Below the pieces are notes generated by a model that was not told the origin of the DNA, searched no databases, and was given only the letters and a program-made list of their open reading frames with translations. Shown piece by piece: positions 1 to 11,150 of a stretch of 64,000 nt of DNA. The translations under genes were made by a program, and so were the position numbers. How positions within the stretch are numbered: the stretch's first letter is position 1; each line of letters opens with the position of its first letter. Origin of the DNA: Erythrobasidium yunnanense (lineage: Eukaryota > Basidiomycota > Cystobasidiomycetes > Erythrobasidiales > Erythrobasidiaceae); assembly GCA_001600175.1 (NCBI GenBank), contig BCJC01000002.1:1060318-1124317 (forward strand), read 5' to 3'.

Positions 1-812
1 TGTAGCGACATCGAGCGTCTTAACTGTCGTGGTTGGATCTGCTGTAATTACCGAAGTCTGAAGAAGCGCAGAGATGGCGTCAGATTGCATAACAGGGCCT
101 TGCAGAAGACAAGGAGAAGGCTTGCGAAAGTCGATGTGCCAGTATAGATGGTCTGAATGGCCTGAAGAATTGTCGTTGTCTTAGGCGAAGGGTTCGCAAT
201 AATTACGCTGCACGCTTCAGACACGACGGGCCCCGCAAATAGCTTCAAGATGGGGCCCATGTCCAGGCCTCTTTTGACCCGAGCCATGCTTGATGATGAG
301 CCGGAAGTTACTGTCACAGCCTGTGCCGTTTCGATTGTTGTATCTACTTGCGTGAGCGAGAGAGTCGAGCTGGGCATTATGCCGTCAGAAGGAATCAAGA
401 GAGAGGTGCAGAAATCGGGAGACTCACGTTGAGGTAGTCGTAGGTGTGCTTGTCACCCGAGTGCGAGGTGTTGTAGTCTCCCTGAATCGGCGGATCAGCC
501 ACGTTTTCTGAAGCAGAAGGCTGCCTCTCGCACTCACAGCACGGTCAAGATAGTCGATGGAGACGATGTAGCAGTCTCTATAGGAGTAGTATACACAGTC
601 GTGCTCGTTGTAGCCAGTAAGCGTTGGGTCGACGTAGCCGTCGTTCGGATGGTCGCAGTCTTGATATTGAGGAAGGACGAGCAGAACGACTGTACTCCAG
701 CCAAGGGCATGAGCCTCATCGCTTGCGAACATGCTTTCCCTTGACTAGATATCGCGTCTGCAAAAGCTACGGAGAGCGCTAGCCCAGCAGCAAAGACGTG
801 CAGGGTGTGCAT
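1..812 (-). CDS. Secreted Thr/Ser-rich protein, tandem family copy A (3' end beyond window)
   Basis: Partial gene reading leftward off the window edge. Exons 812-538, 481-428, 369-126 and 57-<1. The N-terminus has a signal peptide (MHTLHVFAAGLALSVAFADA), followed by a short segment with two Cys and then a long Thr/Ser-rich stretch expected to be O-glycosylated. Exons 1-3 (275, 54 and 244 nt) have exactly the lengths of those in copy B, and the coding part sits at a constant offset of 2697 nt, so this is a tandem duplicate. The third intron has a GC donor (gcaagc) where copy B has GT (gtgagc); without splicing the frame stops soon after. The Cys-rich C-terminal half seen in copy B should lie left of the window. 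No known function; a cell-surface or secreted protein is an inference from the signal peptide and composition. Confidence 0.7.
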
Positions 813-1668
813 GGTTGTAGAATGTTAATAAAAGATGAAGAAGAGGAACAAGAGAGTGTGCATAATAGATGCATTGTTGGGAAAGTGAGATTTTAGGAGG
901 GAATCAAATAGCCGAGGAGCAGCAAGCGAAGGAGCTGTAGCAGCCCGTTTTGGGAGGTCTTGCATTTGACGGGTTCCCAGGGACGTCTAGATCTGTTTAC
1001 AGCCCGATATTCTGCGCTACATTCGCGTAGCTCCTCACTAACATCGAAACCTCTCAAAGCTTGGCGTGAACGAACGAACGAACGAACGGCATGGCGCTGG
1101 TGTTGGCATGATGGGCGGATTGTCAGCATCGTGATACTGTCGGGAGGCAGTAAGCTGTTCGATGTGCGCGATACGCGAGATGGTGCTATGCGGGTTGAAT
1201 GTCGACTTTCATGGATCGCCGGAAAGAGAAGCGGCGAACATGTTTTCGAACTCGCGAAAGCGAAAAGTCGATATTGCATTATTACACCCCAAATCCCTAG
1301 CAAAGTGTATACATCCCTAGTAGAACAGAAACAGATTCACATAAAGAACCCTACACGACTCTCGTTGGCGAAAGCTCCCTGATCGAAGTCCTACACCTCT
1401 GAGTAATTGTCGCACCTGGAAGAATTGGCGTTGATGTCAAGGGAGAGCAGAAACATGCACTGCGTTGAGATTAAAGAAGAACCCTGCGCGCAACCCCTGA
1501 AATGCGCCCTGGACCTAGTGGTTCCACATCCAGCCGATCTTTCTTCCGAAAGCAACAATGCAAGGACGAGAAAGAAGAAAGCAACGTACACCTTCTTAAG
1601 GAAGGCAGGTGCTAGATACGATCAACCTTATCAGCCTCTGCGCGCGCGGATCAATCTTTGCGAACGAC
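813..1668. other. Intergenic: promoter of copy A and 3' flank of copy B
   Basis: No gene is supported here. The stretch between gene A's start and gene B's stop is largely a diverged copy of the sequence upstream of gene B (3510-4112). Open frames in it are not shared between the two copies and look like chance. Confidence 0.6.
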
Positions 1669-3509
1669 TCACGAAGAGCGCTGAATTTGAATAGGGCAGT
1701 TACCACCTCCCGTAGCCTTGAGACCAGTCTCCACGGCATAATCGCAGGCGAAAGCAAATCGATTGTCCGAGCTATATCTGTAGGAACTGGAAAAGAGAAA
1801 ATCGGAGAGTAACAGAACGCAAAGGCAATATGTAAATAAGGATATGTTATTCCAATCGGAGCGTTATTCACTGACCATGATAACCTGTTGGTGGTAAATT
1901 TGGCGTTCAAGTATGCAGCGTTGAAATAGTTGACAGCATTGGCCTAGAAATCACCAACAAATTAGCCGATATCGTGCTCGGATAGCCAGAATGCGCACCA
2001 GGGCTGGTGGACAGACTATATAGCACGCTCGCCCCTCCGATGGAGCGGCACCAGCTTGAGTAGGTACGTCTAAGTCACCTGAAGACGGAAACAAGTCGCT
2101 TTAAGCTTTCCCTGTAATGATATTGGCTTAGTAGTGAGTCTACCATCTGAGGCGCGATAGTAGGCTTGCTTGGGAGTATTGTCTCCGGGTGCTCTGTAGG
2201 TGCACCACATGTTGCGGTCTCCATCGAAGGGAGTTTGAATATTAATGCTTTCAAAGACGTAGCCTCCGGGACTAGCAGGGCAAGCTGCGAAAGCGGGTCC
2301 AGCTGGATATGTCGTCATGCCGATAGAGCACTGTCTGTTGACGCATGTTGTTTTGCCGATACTGGGAACAGGACACGCCGATATGTTGCTCTCTGTGCAG
2401 GCTTGGCAAGTTTGATCTGCCGTATCAAGGACTGTTCCGTCTGGGCATTTGCATCCGCGAATTGAGGAATCGTAGCTTTGACCAGAAGGACAGGGAGGCG
2501 CGACTGTGATTGTTGGCGTTACAGTTGACGTAGATATTATGGTGATTGATGATGTGATAGTCTCAACTAAGGTCTCTTCCGCGGCAGTCTCGGCTGCAAA
2601 TTACTCAGATCTGTCAGCGTGGGGTGGACGATCAAGCACAGTAGGTCTGCGTACTGTCGGTGACTTGGGATGCCTTCTCTGTTTGCGTGGTCGTCTGTGT
2701 AGCGACATCGAGCGTCTTAATGGTCGTTGTGGGATCCGCTGTTACAATCAAAGTCTGAAGAAGGGCAAAATTGGTGTCAGATGGCATGATATGACTGCAT
2801 AGAAGGTAAATGAATAGCTCACGATAGTAGCCGTGCCAGTATAGACGGTCCGGGTAGCCTGAAGAGTTGTTGTCGTTTTAGGGGAAGGGTTCGCAATAAA
2901 TACGCTGCACGCTTCAGACACGACAGGCGCCGCGAACAGCTTTAAGATGGGGCCCATGTTCAAACCTCTCTTGACCCGAGCCATGCTTGATGAAACGCCG
3001 GAGGTGATGGTCACTGCCTGTGCTGTTTCGGTAGTCGTATCGATTTGCGTGAGCGAGAGAGTCGAGCTGGGCATTATGCCGTCAGAAGGAATCAAGAGGG
3101 AGGTGCAGAAATCGGGAGACTCACGTTGAGGTAGTCGTAGGTGTGCTTGTCACCCGAGTGCGAGGTGTTGTAGTCTCCCTAAATCGGCGGATCAGCCATG
3201 GTTATCAAAGCAGAAGGCTGCCTCTCCTACTCACAGTACGGTCAAGATTGTTGATGGAGACGATGTAGCAGTCTCTATAGGAGTAGTATACACAGTTATA
3301 CTCGTGGTAGCAAGCAAGCTTTGAGTCGAAGTAGCCGTTGTTCGGATGGTCGAAGTCTTGATGTTGAGGAAAGACGAGCAGAACGTCTGAACTCCAGCTA
3401 AGGGCATGAGCTTCATGGCTTGCGAACATGCTTTCCCTTGACCGGAGATTGCGTTTGCAGAAGCTGCGGAGAGCGCTAGTCCAGCCGCGAAGACGTGCAG
3501 GGCGTGCAT
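1669..3509 (-). CDS. Secreted Thr-rich, Cys-rich protein, tandem family copy B
   Basis: Complete member of the family, 8 exons: 3509-3235, 3178-3125, 3066-2823, 2754-2640, 2593-2144, 2078-1999, 1943-1876, 1786-1669, all in phase, giving 467 aa. Signal peptide MHALHVFAAGLALSAASANA; then a Thr/Ser-rich stalk (about residues 70-245); then a Cys-rich part with spaced CxCP, CQAC and CPxP motifs and the block CSIGMTTYPAGPAFAACP; then a tail with GRACYIVCPP, ANAVNYFN and QIQRSS before the stop. The Cys-rich half is shared with copy C. The alternating CP/C spacing recalls small disulfide-rich receptor-like modules, but I do not recognise a named family. Likely a secreted or wall-associated glycoprotein. 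No GPI signal is seen. Confidence 0.72.
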
Positions 3510-4230
3510 GGCTGGCAGTTTGTCAAGAGGATAAAGAAGAGAGAGAGTGTTCAGACCCGTTATTGTAGAATGTGAGAATTAAGGAGGGAAGCAATTAGCC
3601 GAGGAGTAGCAAGCGAAGGAGCTGTATCATTCCATTTCGGGGAGATGTTGGATTGACGGGTTCCCAGGGACGGCTGTCTACAGCTAAAGATCGTGCGCTA
3701 CATTCGCGTAGCTCCTCGCTAACATCGAAACCTCTCAAAGCTTGGTGTGAATGAACGAACGGCATGGCGCTGGTGTTGGCATGATGGGCGGTTTGTCAGC
3801 ATCGTGGTATTGTCGAGAGGCAGGAAGCTGTTCAATATGCACGATACGCCAGATGGTGCTGTTCGGGTTGAATGTCGACTTTCATGGATCGCCGGAAGAG
3901 AAGCGGCGAACATGTTATCGAACTCGCGAAAGTGAAAAGTTGCAGTATTATCCCAAAACCCTAGCAAAGTGTATACAACCCCAGAACAGAAAACAGAAAA
4001 AGGAGCACGTATAAAAGCCGAAACGACCCTCGCTCCCTGATCGATGTGCTTGAACCATCGAAGCCCTCTCGCGCCCGATATCATGGCGTTGATGTCGATG
4101 GCCAACAGTTGCCTAGCGGGACCGGGGCACTCTACTTAAGCAATGCAAGTGCTGCGGCAGCGAGCATAGCATCAGCTTTCCGTGCACACATCGAGTTCGG
4201 CGAACGCACGAAGAGCGTTGTATCTGTGCA
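2697..4230. repeat. Tandem duplication unit, right copy
   Basis: Right copy of the segmental duplication, holding the 5' half of gene B, its promoter (3510-4010) and the flank of gene C. Coding exons 1-3 have the same lengths as in the left copy at a fixed 2697-nt offset. The promoter halves drift by small indels, for example about 24 nt by the shared block near 3761. Confidence 0.7.
3510..4112. other. Intergenic: promoter of copy B
   Basis: Non-coding by my reading. It is homologous to 813-1400 and should hold the copy B promoter and the copy C 3' flank. Short open frames here differ between the two duplicated copies. Confidence 0.6.
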
Positions 4231-5168
4231 GGGCATAGAGAATCACCATATGTCTTGACACCGGTTGAAGAGTCGAATTGGCAGGCGAGACCAAGGGGAC
4301 GGTCTTGGGTTTGCGTGTACCAGCTGAAAAGACAGATATAGACACATATAAGGACGCCATTTCTTCTCAGTCGGTAGCATTTGACTGACCATTCTAGGTA
4401 GTGGGAGCCGCCTTGCAAATTCAAGTATGCATAGTTGTAATAGTTGATAGCGTTGGCCTATAATCGGTAATATCGATTTAGCTAGCAAGTAACGCCTTTG
4501 CAAAGTCAAGACAACATACGACGGCTGGTGGGCAGACGATGTAGCACGCTCGACCGTCAGAGGTAGCAGGTCCAGCTCGAGTGGGTGCTTGAAAGTCGGC
4601 GTCTGGCAATACGAGAGGTGTACTTTCAGCTTTGAAGGGTATATCCCCAGGCGAAAGGGAGTTTAAGAGACCCACAGTTGTTCTGTCTGAGTCTGCCATC
4701 CGAGGGACTGTGCCAAGCCCATCTGACATAAGGTGTTCCGGTTATCCTGTATATGCATTGTAGGTCACTGTCGGTCGACAGAGCGACGCCGAACAACCCA
4801 TATCCTTGTGGAGTAGCACCGCAGGCCGTGAAAGCGGGTCCATCTGGATAAGTCGTCATGCCTATAGAGCACTCTCTGTTGACGCATGTTGTGCTGTCGA
4901 TGCTTGGGACAGGACAGAGAGAGATGTCGCTCTCTGTGCAGGCTTGGCAAGTTTGATCTGATGTGTCGAGGACTTCCCCGGCCGGACAGGTAAGAACACC
5001 GATTAAAGCGTTATGGTTTTGATTCTGAGTAATAGGAGGATGGACAGTCGATCCTCCGAGTGTTGTTGATGCAGCTCTACGTGCTATCTCTCGAGTCGGG
5101 ACAGCGGTAGCGCAAGCGGCTGAGAGGGCCAGACCGGCGGCGCAAGTCCGCAGAGTGTACAGCAACAT
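4113..5168 (-). CDS. Secreted Cys-rich protein, tandem family copy C (short form)
   Basis: Four exons: 5168-4697, 4629-4520, 4457-4390 and 4323-4113, 286 aa. Signal peptide (MLLYTLRTCAAGLALSAACA), a short linker, then directly the Cys-rich module (LTCPAGEVLDTSDQTCQAC and CSIGMTTYPDGPAFTACG) shared with copy B. The Thr-rich stalk exons of A and B are missing. Exon 3 is 68 nt as in copy B. Intron 1 has a GC donor (gcagac) and an AAG acceptor; the matching intron of copy B begins gtagac. Where copy B stops with TGA after QIQRSS, this gene reads TGC and runs on for about 30 residues to a TAG. The true C-terminus is therefore less certain. Function unknown. Confidence 0.68.
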
Positions 5169-5777
5169 GTATGAAGACCGTTCGCAGAAAACCTCGTAGC
5201 TTGAAGTTCTGATACAAAAGGTTAGAGGGGCAGGGAGGCAATTGGATAGGAGAGAAACAGCAAAGAAGAGGATGACATGGGGAGGGATACGGGATACTTC
5301 TCAAAGCCCGCTCTGAGAGTCGGGTGTGTCGGTTTACGAGTAGTTCCCTGAGGCGCTTAGTCTAGGCTTCGAAGCAGCGGGAAGTTGCTTCGCAAAACTA
5401 TGCCTATGCGAATGGCAGACCGAGGCAGCGGCTTGAAGCTCTCCAGCGTTAGGTCTCTTGCAACAAGCGGGCGAGGCTGGACTTTCCGAGCAGACATCAC
5501 GCTTGGAGACGTTTGGGCCCAAGTCGCAGCCAGATCTTCAACAGAGCTTTGACGCGAGTTCTTAACCTCGTCAGACTCATGTTAGCAGGCTGTATTGCGG
5601 TATTGAACGATCTTCAGAAGTCTCTGTACATGTCGGTAGAAGCATCAGCTTGGGTTTCTGTGCGACTCTGATTTTGGCGAGATTTTGGCTGCCGCGAGAC
5701 AAGCTAGAAACAGCGGAGCAAGCACACAGAGCAACACGTATACACACATACGACACAGCTATTGAGCCGGCGGTACC
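5169..5777. promoter_or_regulatory. Divergent promoter region, copy C / KAP104
   Basis: About 600 nt between two genes that point away from each other. It should hold both promoters. I recognise no defined binding site and no further gene. Confidence 0.5.
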
Positions 5778-8700
5778 ATGAGCGGATGGCAGCCAGAGCC
5801 AAACGGTCTGAATGACCTGCTGGGATGCCTCAAGCTGGCGGATGAAGGCGATTCTGATACGCAGAGAGCTGTGTTACAGGTGCGGTATCATCTCGAGCCG
5901 TAGCTTGATCGCGCGAGCCATACTGACTGACTTTGTACGCCCAAATTTATCGCGGTCTTCAGCGCATGGAGTCCTTCACCGCTATCCCAGACTACACAAA
6001 CTACCTCGCATACATCTTTACACAACTACCCAACGAGCCTGAGAACGTACGATGGAGGGCCGGGCTTACGTTGAAGAACAATATCAGAACACGCCTCGAA
6101 GCCTACACCCCCCAGGTTATCGCTTATCTCAAAGAGGTCATATTCTGCAAGTCACGCCCTTACAATCAATGTGAACGACCACAACATCTAATTTGTGCCT
6201 TCGCTTCCTGCGCACAGTGGCTTTGGCCGACCAGGCGCACTTTATCCGCTCGACCGCTGCAAGCGTGATCGACTGGCTGTACAGAGGCGTAGGCCCAGAG
6301 AACTGGCCAGAAGCATTAGAAAAAATGCTGCAGATGGCGGAGTCGGACAACAAGTTTGCCCAAGAGGTGCATTCACCGCGATAGCCCAAAGTCGCAGTTC
6401 GGTGAGCTGATAATTATGGCTTGAACACGTTTGCAGGGCTCTATGAAGGCTCTTTCACACATGTGTCAAGAGATTCCTCGCTACTTGGCCAATATGGAGA
6501 TCAACGGCGACCGGCCTTTCAACTATGTTCTTCCACGCGTTATCCGCTTACTGGCCTCGCAGAACCCAAAAGTCCGGATAGAAGCTCTAGTGATATGCAA
6601 CCAGTTCATCGAGCCTCCAACACCGCCGAACGGCTTGTCTTTACATCAAGATGCCTTCTTACAAGAAATCTTCAAACTGGCTTCAGATACGAATACAGAC
6701 GTTCGCAGGCTCGTGTGTCAAGCATTCAACGCTCTCCTCGCTTCATGGGCCGACAAGCTCATCCCAAACATGAAGTCCATCATCGACTTTATGCTATACT
6801 CGACGCAAGATCAGGATGAGAACGTTGCACTGCAAGCGGCCGAGTTCTGGTTGACATTCGTCGAAGAACCAGATCTACCAGAACATCTGCGACCACACTT
6901 GGATACTGTGATACCTGTCTTGCTGAAGGGCATGGTCTATTCGGACTTCGATCAGGCAGTCCTAGATCAGGATAATGAGGATCAGAGTGTGCCAGACAAG
7001 GAGTCAGATATCAAGCCTAAACACTTCTCTGGCAAGACGCACGGAAGTCATGAGAAGCAGGATGGGACAGCGAACGGAAGTGCATCCACGTCAAAGAGCT
7101 TAGCGAGGATAGACGCCAGCGAAGCGGAGGAAGCGAAAGAAGATGAAGATGACGAGGATGAGACGGAGGATGATGACGATGATGATGAAGACGAGGAAGA
7201 CCCATATGCGAACTGGACAGTCAGGAAATGCTGTGCGGCAGCATTAGATATGATGGCGTCTACTTTCCAAGTGGAGATACTACCGATTCTCTTGCCGTAC
7301 TTGCAAAGAGAATTAGAGAGTCAGGATTGGAAGCAGCGGGAAGCGGGTATCTTGGCACTGGGCGCAGTCGCTGAAGGATGTATGGAGGGTGTTCAAGAAC
7401 ACCTCGAAAGCTTAATACCTTTCCTTTTCGATAGCTTGAAGCATGAGAAGGTGAGATCAATTCCGGGACATTCGACCTGAGCGCCCCAATCCGGATTAGT
7501 ACTGACTGATCTTTTTCGACTGCTCAGCCTCTTGTCCGGTCAATATCGTGCTGGACCCTAGGCAGATACTCAGCTTGGTGTCTACCTACGCCAGAGAAGC
7601 CAGATCACAAGCAGCGGTTCTTCGAGCCTACGATACAAGGGGTACGCTTCGATCTGCAATACGCTGAGTATACACCGTTTGCTGACTTATCTGCGTATCT
7701 CCAGCTTCTCGCCGCTACGCTCGATACGAATAAGCGGGTGCAAGAAGCCGGCTGCAGTGCATTTGCGACAGTGGAAGAGATCGCAGGAGAAGAACTAGCT
7801 CCATATCTGCCAGTCGTACTTCCTACTCTAGTCAGCGCCTTTCAGCGGTACCAGCAGAAAAACCTCCTCATCCTCTACGACGCTATCGGAATGCTGGCAG
7901 ATGCTGTCGGGACGGCTCTCAATCAGCCTCAATACATCGATACTCTTATGCCTCCGCTTATTGCGAAGTGGCAGTCTGTAGACGACCTGGATAGCGAGAT
8001 CATCCCTCTACTCGAAGTGAGTCTACATACATTGTGCCAAGTCGTCTTTCGCCGCTAAGCAGTCCTATTCATAGTGTCTATCATCCGTTGTCCTCGGGCT
8101 AGGATCAGGCTTCCACAGCTATGCACCTCCAGTATTCGAACGCTGCGTCAGCATTGTACGGCAGTGTCTTCAAGCCTACCAAGCGTTCCAAGCCGACAAT
8201 TCACAAGAAGTGGACGAGCCGGATCGCACGCATCTCATAGTCGCTCTTGACCTTCTGTCCGGCCTTACGCAAGCGCTGGGCGAACAAATACAACCATACT
8301 ATACGAATTCAAACCCCCCTCTCATGCAACTCATGATTGCCTGCTTTTCCGTGCGTAGATGCGCGTGCTCGTCATCGGAGTATGCTGACATGATCTCTTT
8401 GTTCTAGTATCCCGAACCTCCCGTGAAGCAATCTGCCTTTGCTCTGCTTGGAGACTGCGCGATGTCATGCTTCCCTCTTCTCCAACCGCTCTTACCTGAA
8501 GTCATGCCAGCAGTCATCTCCTCAGTGATCGTGGACGCACGGCAAGACAACGTCAGCGTGTGCAATAATGCCGCCTGGTGTGCAGGAGAGATCGCACTGA
8601 AGCATGGCGCAGCGATGGAGCAGTATGCTGTGCCGCTGATGGAGAGACTCGTTCCACTCCTATTGTCTGCTAAGGCAGTAAGGAGTCTTACGGAGAACGC

Positions 8701-9172
8701 TGCTGTCACGATTGGACGGCTGGCACTCGTCTGCCCTGGATCGGTTGCTCCTCATCTGAACGTCTTCATCAAGAACTGGTGCGATGCTTTGGCCGAGATC
8801 AAGGACAACGAGGAGAAGGACTCCGCATTCCGAGGCATCTGCTTGGCTATACAGACGAACCCTCCTGGTGTTGCTGAAGTAAGTCACTTGAAGCAAGGAA
8901 ATTTCTACGTATCGCTGACCGTCTTCCTGTCAGCACTTCGGCTCCTTCTTGCATGCTCTTGTGAGATGGCGCCAGCCATCACCCGATCTATCGCAGATGT
9001 TCAGAAGCGTAGGTCTGCCATCTATACAAAGTAAGAGCTTGCCTGACATATCATATACCCTCAGATCCTTCATGGCCTCAAGGAGATGAGCGGAGCTCAA
9101 CAATGGGATGCTCAAATGGCCCAACTTCCAGCACCGATCACGCAAAAGCTCAGAGAGGTCTATGGAGTCTAG
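5778..9172 (+). CDS. KAP104: Transportin-type importin beta (Kap104/TNPO1)
   Basis: Ten exons: 5778-5879, 5963-6146, 6218-6366, 6437-7450, 7528-7641, 7705-8016, 8075-8350, 8408-8878, 8934-9008, 9065-9172; 934 aa against about 890-920 in human TNPO1 and yeast Kap104. It follows transportin closely from end to end: [98 protein letters not shown], and a C-terminus ILHGLKEM...LREVYGV. The long acidic loop (about residues 330-365, in exon 4) is the HEAT-8 loop that couples RanGTP binding to cargo release. It imports PY-NLS cargo such as hnRNP proteins into the nucleus. Intron 2 (6147-6217) starts with GCAAGT; only this join gives a gap-free match to the family. Confidence 0.95.
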
Positions 9173-9810
9173 CTCACCCGGAAGACACCTCAAAATGCAT
9201 TTACGAGACTTCCCGTTGTTGGCCGTCCTCTCTTCCCAAATCTGCCGGTAGCAACGACCGATCAATGAGATTATCACCATTCGCTCGGCAAGGAAGACCC
9301 TCAAATACATTTTCTGCTTACATTCCTTACCATCTATTCCGTAAACCTCGCCCCTCCTCTCCAGGCTGTATCTGCCAACTAGACAGCAAGTCGTGTATGT
9401 ACAATAGTAGTTATACAAACGCAGGCAGGTCAAAATAGATTTCAATGCGTCAACACGAGCCGCGAGCAAGAGCAAGTAACCGCACATTTTTCAATATACG
9501 TACGTCTAAAGGACGACAAGGCACATATTTTCTATTTAGCAAAGGCTCGCAAGGCGCTTATCGCCGACAGCATATCATCGAAGTCAGTAGTCAGTCGTTC
9601 AGACATGCTCTTGTAGTAGTAGAGTCAAACAGGGAAATCTACACAAGCTAGACAAGTCCAAGGGCGAGAAACAGCGAAGCATCGCTGCCTGTGGCGGACC
9701 TCGTCGACACATCTCATCATTGCATGCAATTCGTTATATACTACTCGTGAACACGTATAGCGCCGGCGATGAAACCCTGCTCGACCTGCCAGTACCGCTC
9801 CCAATCGGAA
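9173..9810. other. Convergent 3' intergenic region
   Basis: Lies between the converging KAP104 and lectin genes. The open frames on both strands have no supported splice partners or recognisable motifs. I see nothing beyond two 3' flanks. Confidence 0.5.
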
Positions 9811-11150
9811 CTAGAATCGCTTGGCACTCTTCTTCATTCTGTACCCTCTGAAGACTATCACCGCAATGACCAAGATGACAGCCAGGAAGAGCCACTTGAT
9901 GAGAGCATACAAGAAGCCTCCGATAGCAGAAGCTCCCGAGGACGATGAACCGCCACGGTTTCTCCCTCTTATACCACGTTTCTTGATCGGTTCTTTCCCT
10001 GTAGGCTCGTGCCATACTGCATTATGCGTAGAGATGGAGATAATATCGTGCTCGTCTGCTACATCTCCAGTATGTGCACTGAAGCCAAGGTAGATGATGG
10101 GTGGGAGAACGACGTTGGGAATACTGAAGCATGTAGTCCACTTGTCCCACTCTTCGTGTTGTATTTGTAGGGAGAGGAAGTTATTCTTGAAGTAGGTCAA
10201 TTTCCCCTTCGCGGTCACCTCCGTCCGTCTGAAGTCGATCTGTAGGCGAATATACAGAGTCCTTCAGCTGCGTCCTTGCAATGGAGGACTTGATCCCAAC
10301 GCACTGAACACCTCCCAGACTCTTGCCCTGCGCCATCCTTGCCCACATCGTACGCTTTCGAGCCGTCGTTCATTATGGCGATGATCTCCGGGAAGGAATA
10401 TGAGTGTCTTGAGTTTGCATATGTGTCGAAGAAGATCCCAAGGCCATCCCAGTTGTCTGTCGAGAGGCATCGGGCATGAGCTTAGCAGCTACAGAAGCCG
10501 GAGTTTCACGCCCACCTTTGCTTCCAAAGACTGGTCCAAACTCTGCTCTCTCCCTTGCTAACCACATTGCGAAGCCATCGCCGTACAGCGAGTTCGACTT
10601 TCCATCCACGCGAAACTCGAACTCGACTTCAAAGGCTGTCGGCGTGAGGGGCTGTTACATTTAAGGCAGCATTACATAGTTAGCACACTACGCATAGAGA
10701 GAGCTAGCCTGTAACGCGGCTACGCGCTTGCTCGATACTTACCAGACGCGACCAAAGCCAGCCTGCTTGAGACCGCCTGTCCTGTGTCAAGCGGATGTGC
10801 TTGTTTGTATTGACGATAGCGCTTCCAGCAAAGTCGAACCATCTGTTCTGGAGGTCAGAATCGACGTAGGCTGGGCGCAGGTTCCTTTGTGTTAGTACGA
10901 GATCCCAGCAAGACCAGGCGATGCGACTAACGAGCGAAAATTGAATGCGTCCGTAAGGGTACTGAACAGAATAAGGTCAGTCATGACACTTCGTACGTTT
11001 ACGCCTTTCTTTTGACGACTCGCCTGTTCGCTCGACGACTCCTCCTGGCCCTTCTTCCCCTACGCTCGGTATCACTTGGGCCTTTTTCTTAGCTGAAGCA
11101 GCAGGCGCCAGCGCCAGAACAAGCAACGTCAACGCCGTCAGCAGCTGCAT
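9811..11150 (-). CDS. L-type (legume-like) lectin cargo receptor, ERGIC-53/VIP36 class
   Basis: Six exons: 11150-11003, 10961-10932 (30 nt), 10870-10743, 10651-10516, 10456-10305, 10239-9811; 340 aa. Signal peptide MQLLTALTLLVLALAPAASA, then the lectin fold with THSIFAPYVDSDLQNRWFDF, NTNKHIRLTQDR, SLYGDGFAMW, GPVFGSKDNWDGLGIFFDTY, DFRRTEVTAKGKLTYFKNN and YLGFSAHTGDVADEHDIIS. A basic/Ser/Gly linker leads to one membrane helix (about 305-327) and a short cytosolic tail RGYRMKKSAKRF. VIP36 ends KRFY and ERGIC-53 ends KKFF, so the tail fits a receptor cycling between ER and Golgi that binds high-mannose glycoproteins and calcium. Length and single lectin domain without coiled coil fit VIP36 or Emp46/47 relatives. 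Confidence 0.9.

Larger units (their letters stand above)
1..1690. repeat. Tandem duplication unit, left copy
   Basis: Left copy of a roughly 1.5-1.7 kb duplicated segment. It holds the 5' half of family gene A, its promoter (813-1400) and the 3' flank reaching the end of gene B. Similarity to the right copy is clear in the promoter (shared blocks near 895-940 and 1030-1250) and weaker toward 1600-1690. A short AACG repeat near 1070-1088 is longer here than in the right copy. The edges are judged by eye. Confidence 0.7.

Noticed and set aside
1-5168. Subtelomeric or transposon-driven repeat array
   Set aside because: The repeats are gene-sized tandem duplicates with intact frames. No telomere repeats, inverted repeats or transposase are present in the window.
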